Below are positions 41,323-47,042 of a stretch of DNA of 47,042 bases, piece by piece. The translations under genes and the position numbers were made by a program. Each line of letters starts with the position of its first letter. Within the stretch, counting starts at the first letter, position 1. The notes beneath the pieces are model-generated. The model was not told the DNA's origin. It worked only from the letters and a program-made list of their open reading frames with translations, and did no database searches. Where the stretch lies: positions 1 through 47,042 of the forward strand of contig DAOPZL010000018.1 in assembly GCA_035353395.1 (NCBI GenBank), given 5' to 3'. The stretch is from UBA1801 sp035353395 (GTDB lineage: Bacteria > Acidobacteriota > Holophagae > Holophagales > Holophagaceae).

Positions 41323-42420
41323 TCAGATGCCCTGCTCGTGAAGGAGCGCCGAGACCTGTCGGAGGTTGGTCTCGAAATCGAACTTCTGCTCCACCCGCTG
41401 CCTTCCGGCGCTTCCGAAGGTCCTGCGCAGCTCCGGGGCCCGCGCGAGTTCCAGGATGGCCTGCGCCATCCCGGCCACGTCGTCCCTGGGGACCAGGGTC
41501 CCGGTGACCCCGTCCTCCACCAGTTCCGGGTTGCTGCTCACCTCGAAGGCCACGATCGGCTTGCCCGACGCCATCGCCTCGGCCAGGGCATAGCCGAAGC
41601 CCTCCCACCTGGACGGGAGCGCGAAGATGTCGAGGCTCTCCATGAAGGCCTTGATGTTCTCCACGAAGCCGAGGAAGGCGACCCGGTGGGCGATGCCGAG
41701 GCGCGCGGCCTGCTGTTCCAGCGCCTGCCGAAGCTTCCCTTCGCCCGCGACGAGGAGCTTGAAATCCAGTCCCTGGCGCTCGAGCAGGGCGGCCGCCTGG
41801 AGGAGCAGGTCCTGGCCTTTCTGGAACGACAGGCGGCCCGCGTTGCCGATGACGATCTCGCCGGGCCGCCTCTCGTAGAGGGGGCCGGAGGGCAACCCGT
41901 CGTAGTGTTTCACGTCGATGCCGTTGTAGATGACGCGGATCTTGCCGGGGTTGGTGATCCTCGGATCCCGCTGGAGGATGGTGTTCCTCGTCTCGTTCGA
42001 ATTGGCGATGATCGCCGTGACGACGGTCCCCAGGAGCCACCGGTTCAGCCGCGTGGACCTGATCGGGATCGCACTGCCCCTGCGGTAGATGATCTTCTCC
42101 ACGCCGGCCCACTTCGCGGCCACGCCCGCCAGCTTCAAGTCAGCGGGAAGGTTCATGACGACCACGTCGACGTGGTGCCTCCGGAACAGCGACCGCGTTT
42201 TGAGGAGCTTGAATGGATTGAGGAAGCTGAGGTTGCGGACATCGAGCGCGACCGCGGGGATTCCCTGGGCGACGGCCCTCTTGTAGAGCTGCCCCTGGCC
42301 GTTCGCGACGAGCAGGACATTGTGGCCGTTCCGATGCAGGACCCCCGCCGCCTCCAGATGCCATTTTTCCCCTCCCCCCCAGATGCGGGCGGAATTGAAA
42401 AAGCAGATCCGGCCTTCCAT
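41323..42420 (-). CDS. Glycosyltransferase family 4 (365 aa)
   Basis: GT-B fold transferase acting on a nucleotide-sugar donor. The N-terminal part is FFNSARIWGGGEKWHLEAAG. The C-terminal donor domain has GNAGRLSFQKGQDLLLQA, the conserved FALPSRWEGFGYALAEAMASG (catalytic Glu region) and NPELVEDGVTGTLV. The acceptor is probably lipopolysaccharide or another surface glycan, but no other glycan gene is adjacent. The ATG at 42418-42420 has GGGGGAA 2-3 bases upstream. An open extension of 18 codons lacks a ribosome site. Confidence 0.9.
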   Translation of the reverse strand: MEGRICFFNSARIWGGGEKWHLEAAGVLHRNGHNVLLVANGQGQLYKRAVAQGIPAVALDVRNLSFLNPFKLLKTRSLFRRHHVDVVVMNLPADLKLAGVAAKWAGVEKIIYRRGSAIPIRSTRLNRWLLGTVVTAIIANSNETRNTILQRDPRITNPGKIRVIYNGIDVKHYDGLPSGPLYERRPGEIVIGNAGRLSFQKGQDLLLQAAALLERQGLDFKLLVAGEGKLRQALEQQAARLGIAHRVAFLGFVENIKAFMESLDIFALPSRWEGFGYALAEAMASGKPIVAFEVSSNPELVEDGVTGTLVPRDDVAGMAQAILELARAPELRRTFGSAGRQRVEQKFDFETNLRQVSALLHEQGI

Positions 42421-42707
42421 GCTTCCCCCTGACACAGGACGTACGTGCTGACGATGGATGCTGCACACGACCAACCCAATATCGATCGGATCGCCAGACC
42501 TATGGATGTGCGGGTCCGAAGAGCTTATCTGATATTGATCCTAGCGGAAACATGCGAGACATCCAGTGAGTCGCCCGAGGTTTCTGCACCGGATCCGTCC
42601 ATTTCCGGCTGCATGGCGTCTGCGTGTCATCAATGCATGATATCCAGCTGGGATTTCGCCAAGAAGAATGAAATCCCGACCCGCTCAGGAATGCCGCTTG
42701 GAGTCCC
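42421..42707. other. Intergenic region between the aldehyde dehydrogenase and glycosyltransferase genes
   Basis: 287 bases with somewhat lower GC than the surroundings and no credible gene. gggatttc (42650-42657) and gaaatccc (42670-42677) form a perfect 8-bp stem with a 12-base loop about 30 bases after the dehydrogenase stop; no T tract follows, so termination would be weak. Confidence 0.4.
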
Positions 42708-44318
42708 CTACAGCAGGTCCCACTTGGTGACGTCGTAGTGGGCCTGCTTGCCGTAGTCCGTCTCGATCTGGGCGAGCCGGAGCTTCGAACCGACGTCCTC
42801 GTTGATGGCCTGCCAGGAGGTGCAGGCGTCCAGGGCCCAGGCGCCCCCTTCGCGGGCCCCGTTCCCGCTCCAGCCGTTTCCGCCGAAGGGCAGGTGGACC
42901 TCGGAACCCACGGTGGAGTTGTTGACGCTCGCCATGCCCGCCTTGATCTCGCGGCAGAACTGGTCGATCCAGCGTCGGTCCTGGGTGTAGATGGCGCCGC
43001 ACAGGCCGTAGGGAGTCCCGTTGGCGTAGGCCAGGGCCTGGTCGAAGCTGTCCACGGCGGACAGGTTCACCGTGGGGCCGAGGATCTCCTGCTGGAAGAG
43101 CGCCATGTCGGGAGTCACGCCGTCCCACACGCACGGCTGCATGTAGGCGCCCTTCGTGATCTCGCCGAGCACGCGGTCATTCCGGTTCTCCTGGGTCCAG
43201 CGCTGGCCGCCGGCGAGGAGCCTGGCGCCGTCCTTCCTGCCCGTTTCCCAGTGCGCCTCGAAGGCGTCGGCCAGGCGGGGCCCGATCATCGGACCGAAGA
43301 ACACCTCCGGATTGGTGACCGGATTGCCCACGGGCATCCTGTCGAGCGCGCCCAGGAACCGTTCGCGGAAGGCAGGCAGGATGTCCCGGTGGACGATGAT
43401 GTTGGCGACGGACGTGCATCGCTGCCCGGCGGAGCCGAAGGCGCCGAAGAGGGCGCCCTCGAGGGCCTGGTCCAGGCTGGCGTCGGGCATGATCACCAGC
43501 GGGTTCTTGGCGCCCAGCGACAGGCTCGGCTGGATCAGGTTGCGGCCGCAACGCTCGCCGACCTGGCGGCCCAGCTCCGTGGAGCCCGTGAAGCTGAACC
43601 GCTGGAAATAGCCTTTGTCGATGCCTTCCAGGAAGGCCTTCCCGAGGACGCCACGCCCCTTGCCGTTGACGATGTTCACCACGCCGCCAGGGAGGCCGGC
43701 GTCCATCATCGCGCGGCCGAGGAGATAGGCGACGCTGGGGGTGCGGGAGGAGGGCTTCCAGACCACCGTGTTCCCGCACAGGATCGCGGGCAGTATCTTC
43801 ATGACGGGGACGACCAGGGGGAAGACGCACGGCGTGATCACGCCGAAGACGCCCACGGGCCGCCGGTGGGTGGCCAGCGAGCGGTCCTGGAGTTCGGAAT
43901 GGACGGTCTGGCCCTGGAGCCGCCTCCCCTCGCCCCGGTAGAAATGGCAGATGTCGATGGCCTCCTGGACCTCGCCCAGGGCCTCGCGCGGAGGCTTGCC
44001 GGTCTCCCGGGTGATGACCTTCGCCAGCTTCTCCTTGTTGGCGGCAAGGGTCTCGCAGATCCGGCCGATGTGGGCCCCGCGCACGGGGGCCGGGAGCCTC
44101 TTCCAGGTCCTGAAGGCCTCCGAGGCGGCCTTGGACGCCTTTTCCAGGTCCCGCTCGCCGCATTCGGGGAAGATGCCCACGGTATCCCGGCTGTCCACGG
44201 GGGACTTGGCGTCGAAGGAGGGCAGGTCGCCTTCCATCTCCTTCCCGGCGATCCAGTTGAACCCGATGAGCGTCTTGCCTGCGTGGGCCATGGCCGGGTG
44301 GTTGGGTTTGAGGTACAT
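42708..44318 (-). CDS. Aldehyde dehydrogenase superfamily protein with altered Glu motif (536 aa)
   Basis: NAD(P)-dependent aldehyde dehydrogenase fold. The nucleophile Cys is in GSAGQRCTSVAN, the cofactor region in FSFTGSTELG, and the Asn site in ITPCVFPLVVP. The catalytic Glu normally in LELGGK is Ser here (LSLGAKNP), as also seen in CoA-acylating members such as methylmalonate-semialdehyde dehydrogenase (Asn there). The protein is longer than most, with an N-terminal KTLIGFNWIAGKEMEGD region and a C-terminal extension (VGSKLRLAQIETDYG). The ATG at 44316-44318 has CAGGAG upstream. It is divergent from an FAD oxidoreductase, 161 bases away, so the two may form one amine or amino acid pathway. 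Confidence 0.88.
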   Translation of the reverse strand: MYLKPNHPAMAHAGKTLIGFNWIAGKEMEGDLPSFDAKSPVDSRDTVGIFPECGERDLEKASKAASEAFRTWKRLPAPVRGAHIGRICETLAANKEKLAKVITRETGKPPREALGEVQEAIDICHFYRGEGRRLQGQTVHSELQDRSLATHRRPVGVFGVITPCVFPLVVPVMKILPAILCGNTVVWKPSSRTPSVAYLLGRAMMDAGLPGGVVNIVNGKGRGVLGKAFLEGIDKGYFQRFSFTGSTELGRQVGERCGRNLIQPSLSLGAKNPLVIMPDASLDQALEGALFGAFGSAGQRCTSVANIIVHRDILPAFRERFLGALDRMPVGNPVTNPEVFFGPMIGPRLADAFEAHWETGRKDGARLLAGGQRWTQENRNDRVLGEITKGAYMQPCVWDGVTPDMALFQQEILGPTVNLSAVDSFDQALAYANGTPYGLCGAIYTQDRRWIDQFCREIKAGMASVNNSTVGSEVHLPFGGNGWSGNGAREGGAWALDACTSWQAINEDVGSKLRLAQIETDYGKQAHYDVTKWDLL

Positions 44319-44479
44319 CGGAACTCCTGGCGCGATGGGGCGGTCTGCTTCCGTGCGGAAACATGGATTCTCCATCGGTTTGCGCCCCGGAGTCATTTAG
44401 ATTTGCGTCTCTGATGATGTGCGTCACAGACGAGGAAGGGGCGACCTTCCAGACTTGAGGGGTTTTCACGGAGGACACC

Positions 44480-45721
44480 TTGAGGAAATTCGATCTGGTC
44501 GTCGTCGGCGCGGGCATCGGGGGGGGATCCCTCGTCTACAACCTGAAGAAACAGGGATTCACGGGCTCCATCCTCGTGCTGGACCGCGGTGACGCGGTGG
44601 CCACGGGATCCACGGCCTATTCCGCCGGCGGCTTCCGGAACCTCTGGACGACCCCCGTCAACCAGCTCCTCTGCACCAAGGGCATGGAGGTCCTGGGGCG
44701 GTTCCAGGCCGACATGGGCGTGTCCATCGGTTTCGACCCCTGCGGCTACCTGTTCACCTACTACGCCAAGTCCTGGGAGAAAATCCCCCAGGCGGCCGAG
44801 ATCTGGGCCGCGAACGGCGTCGACTTCGAGCTCCTGGAGCCCGCGCAGATCGAGGCGCGCATCCCCGGGCTGAAGTGCGGCGTGGACCACGTGGATCCCG
44901 ACGTCCGGGAATACCTCGGGTTCGAACCCATCGTGGGGGGCGTGCTGGGCAAGGACTGCGGGAGCTTCGACCCCTCCCAGGCCGCGGCAGGCTATTTCGA
45001 GAGGGCCCTCAACGACTTCCCCCAGAAGCCCGTCCTCCAGCTCAAGACCGAGGTCCTGGCCGTGACCTTCGATGCCGCCGGCCGGGCCACCGGCGTCCGG
45101 CTGAAGGATGCCGGCGGCGCGGAGGAGACCGTGGAGGCCGGCATGGTCGCCCTCTGCTCCGGCTCCTGGACCAACGGCATCCTGCAGCGGTCCGGGCTGC
45201 CCGACGCCGACCTCATGCCGATCATCGCCCAGAAGCGCATGCTGTTCATCACCGACTTCCCCGACAAGGACCCGCGCTGGATGCAGCTGCCCCTCACCAT
45301 CATCGACCAGGGCATCTACTTCAAGCAGGAGAGCGGCAACTTCATGATCGGGAAGGCCAAGGAGGACACCCCGGACAGCTTCGACACCACCTTCGAGCCG
45401 GACTTCTACGTCGAGGAGATCAACCAGGTGATGCAGGAGCGCATGCCCAGCACGGCCGTGTGCAAGCTCAAGAGCGGCTGGGCGGGCCTCTACGACACCA
45501 ATACCGCCGACCACAACGCCATCGTCGGCTGGCACGACAACCATCCGGGCCTGCTGCTCCAGGTGGGCTACAGCGGCCATGGCGCCATGGAAAGCCCGGC
45601 CGTGGGCATCGGCCTGGCGGAACTGGTCATCACGGGCCGGTACCAGACCGTCGACTGCTCTCCCTTGCGCTGGGGGCGGTTCCGCGAGGGGAACCTGATC
45701 GTGGAGAAGATCGTGATCTGA
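44480..45721 (+). CDS. DAO family FAD-dependent oxidoreductase (413 aa)
   Basis: Flavoprotein of the D-amino acid oxidase/sarcosine oxidase superfamily. The dinucleotide-binding start is DLVVVGAGIGGGSLVYNL, the substrate-side loop STAYSAGGFRNLW follows, and the C-terminal FAD motif reads LLLQVGYSGHGAMESPAVG. It probably oxidises a C-N bond of a secondary amine or amino acid; the exact substrate cannot be read. The start is TTG at 44480, with GGAGGACACC directly upstream. No transmembrane segment or Tat signal is seen. The divergent aldehyde dehydrogenase could consume an aldehyde product. Confidence 0.87.
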   Translation: MRKFDLVVVGAGIGGGSLVYNLKKQGFTGSILVLDRGDAVATGSTAYSAGGFRNLWTTPVNQLLCTKGMEVLGRFQADMGVSIGFDPCGYLFTYYAKSWEKIPQAAEIWAANGVDFELLEPAQIEARIPGLKCGVDHVDPDVREYLGFEPIVGGVLGKDCGSFDPSQAAAGYFERALNDFPQKPVLQLKTEVLAVTFDAAGRATGVRLKDAGGAEETVEAGMVALCSGSWTNGILQRSGLPDADLMPIIAQKRMLFITDFPDKDPRWMQLPLTIIDQGIYFKQESGNFMIGKAKEDTPDSFDTTFEPDFYVEEINQVMQERMPSTAVCKLKSGWAGLYDTNTADHNAIVGWHDNHPGLLLQVGYSGHGAMESPAVGIGLAELVITGRYQTVDCSPLRWGRFREGNLIVEKIVI

Positions 45722-45801
45722 GGCGTCGCGGCGGGGGCGCCAGTCCCCGGGTCGAGGCATCCAAGGACAATCGGGTATCCTGTTAGCTGCCTGGAGCCTT
45801 A

Positions 45802-46560
45802 GTGTTCGACCACCTGTCCATTCCCGCCGTCCTGATCAGCTATGTGGCGCTGCTGTTCAGCCTATGCGTCCACGAAGCCTCGCACGCCGCGGCGGCCTAC
45901 TGGCTCGACGACGACACGGCCGCCAGGATGGGCCGCATGACCCTGAACCCCCTGGCCCACATGGATCCGATCGGGACCTTCCTGTTCCCCCTGCTCGGGA
46001 TGTTCACGGGACTGCCGTTCATCGGCTGGGCCAAGCCCGTGCCGGTGGACGGCAGCAGGCTGACCCGGCGGTTCAGCATGCGGGCGGGTTTCGCCATGGT
46101 CGCCAGCGCCGGCCCCCTCTCGAACCTCCTCCAGGCGGTGGTGTTCTTTCCCGTCCTCGCCCTCCTGGTGCGAGCCTCCACGCCCGATCTCTTCAGCCGG
46201 GTCTACATCTTCAAGGTGGCGGCATTCGACTGGAGCAGCGGGGTGGTGGACGCCCTGAGGACCGTCGGCCTCGGCAACGTCCAGACGCTGTTCCTGGCGC
46301 TCCTGGGGCGCCTGGTGATGATCAACCTGCTCCTGGCGCTCTTCAACTTGCTTCCGCTCGGGCCCCTCGACGGGGCTGGGATCCTCCGGGGGGTCGTGCC
46401 CGTCGCCTGGACGTCCCGGCTGGACCGCTACCAGCCCTACATGTTCATCGTCATCCTGGTCCTGGCATTCTCGGGACTGCTGGGCTACATCATCTCTCCG
46501 GCGATCCACCTCGCCTACTACCTGCTCATCCCTCTCGCGAACTACATTCTCGGAGCCTGA
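45802..46560 (+). CDS. M50 family site-2 protease (252 aa)
   Basis: Integral membrane zinc metallopeptidase. The metal site H24-E-x2-H28 lies in the first helix (LCVHEASHAAAAY), and the third ligand region is NLLPLGPLDGAGIL near residue 190. Further membrane segments surround it (VMINLLLALFNLLP, YMFIVILVLAFSGLLGYII). Members cleave membrane-bound substrates, but this short soluble-domain-free class is mostly uncharacterised. The start is GTG at 45802 with GGAG 5-6 bases upstream. trpS begins 4 bases after its stop, an arrangement seen in other genomes. Confidence 0.9.
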   Translation: MFDHLSIPAVLISYVALLFSLCVHEASHAAAAYWLDDDTAARMGRMTLNPLAHMDPIGTFLFPLLGMFTGLPFIGWAKPVPVDGSRLTRRFSMRAGFAMVASAGPLSNLLQAVVFFPVLALLVRASTPDLFSRVYIFKVAAFDWSSGVVDALRTVGLGNVQTLFLALLGRLVMINLLLALFNLLPLGPLDGAGILRGVVPVAWTSRLDRYQPYMFIVILVLAFSGLLGYIISPAIHLAYYLLIPLANYILGA

Positions 46561-46563
46561 TCC

Positions 46564-47042
46564 ATGCAACGCGTCCTGTCCGGTGTCCAACCTTCCGGGT
46601 CCCTCCACCTCGGCAATCTCGTGGGGGCGCTCGAGAACTACGTCAAGCTCCAGGACCAGTACGAAACCTTCTACATGATCGCCGACTGGCACGCCTACAC
46701 GTCCCGTTTCGACGACCCCGGCTCCATCGAGCCGGCCGTCATGGAGGTGGCCGCCAGCTTCCTGGCCGCCGGGCTGGACCCGCGGAAGTCGGCGCTGTTC
46801 GCGCAGTCCCAGGTGAAGGAACACGCGGAGCTGCACCTGCTCTTCAGCATGATCACCCCCCTCTCCTGGGTGGAGCGGGTGCCCACCTACAAGGAGAAGC
46901 TCCAGAATTCCGAGGCGGACCTGGGATCGTACGGTTTCCTGGGATATCCCATCCTCCAGGCCGCGGACATCCTCATCTACAAGGCCCACAAGGTGCCCGT
47001 GGGCGAGGACCAGCTCTTCCACCTGGAGCTCACCCGGGAGAT
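46564..47042 (+). CDS. trpS: Tryptophanyl-tRNA synthetase, 3' end outside window
   Basis: Class I synthetase charging tRNA-Trp. The first 159 codons are visible: MQRVLSGVQPSGSLHLGNLV contains the HIGH-type signature (HLGN), followed by YMIADWHAYTSRF and the typical SQVKEHAELHLLFSMITPLSWVERVPTYKEK and GYPILQAADILIYKA regions (given in part). The KMSKS motif lies beyond the window end. The ATG at 46564 is 4 bases after the M50 protease stop, so the two are cotranscribed. Confidence 0.95.
   Translation, partial: MQRVLSGVQPSGSLHLGNLVGALENYVKLQDQYETFYMIADWHAYTSRFDDPGSIEPAVMEVAASFLAAGLDPRKSALFAQSQVKEHAELHLLFSMITPLSWVERVPTYKEKLQNSEADLGSYGFLGYPILQAADILIYKAHKVPVGEDQLFHLELTRE

Noticed and set aside
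1..47042. tRNA, rRNA, CRISPR, prophage or insertion-sequence genes
   Set aside because: No tRNA-like T-loop in an intergenic space, no direct-repeat array, and no transposase, integrase or phage protein was seen.

Overview
The window is a gene-dense, GC-rich stretch of a bacterial chromosome. No mobile element, rRNA, tRNA or CRISPR array was found. Several features point to a motile diderm (two-membrane) bacterium: Sec signal peptides without lipobox cysteines on a peptide-binding protein and an alkaline phosphatase, FliL and FliN flagellar proteins, a sigma-54-type promoter and RapZ. High GC, frequent GTG/TTG starts, the homospermidine synthase/ornithine decarboxylase pair and the M50 protease-trpS pair suggest an Acidobacteriota member, perhaps Holophagae. 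That placement is my impression and was not tested.

Positions 1-9433 (minus strand): a probable operon encodes a complete peptide ABC importer (two permeases, two ATPases, one periplasmic binding protein), an M24 proline peptidase and a cytoplasmic GH127 beta-L-arabinofuranosidase. A partial TlyA gene lies beyond it at the left edge. Together these genes look like a route for importing and dismantling arabinosylated, (hydroxy)proline-rich plant peptides. A periplasmic alkaline phosphatase is divergent from the operon at 9751-11397.

Positions 11400-20250: mltG, an ornithine decarboxylase, a homospermidine synthase, rapZ and secA lie on the minus strand, and ndk on the plus strand. The decarboxylase and the synthase would turn ornithine into putrescine and then homospermidine. 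Two intergenic spaces here hold large imperfect inverted repeats.

Positions 20250-28100: housekeeping genes proS, yqeY, a CheX-like phosphatase, a ferredoxin, a DUF2062 membrane protein overlapping ybaB, recR, a CBS-ACT protein, a receiver protein with a ruined GGDEF site, and truA.

Positions 28470-32730 (plus strand): HU, fliL, fliN behind a sigma-54-type promoter, an unrecognised 400-residue protein, a LytTR response regulator and a degenerate stand-alone receiver.

Positions 32749-38511 (minus strand): an XRE-cupin regulator, an acyl-CoA synthetase-like AMP ligase, a GAPDH homologue that has lost both catalytic residues, and a divergent GAPDH that keeps them, translationally coupled to it. 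Upstream lie a Fis-type HTH gene and a canonical gapA with a strong terminator. The pseudo-GAPDH/GAPDH pair is one of the two most unusual items in the window.

Positions 38742-47042: a secreted transglutaminase-like protein, recO, a family 4 glycosyltransferase, an aldehyde dehydrogenase lacking the usual catalytic Glu divergent from a DAO-type FAD oxidoreductase, an M50 protease and the start of trpS.
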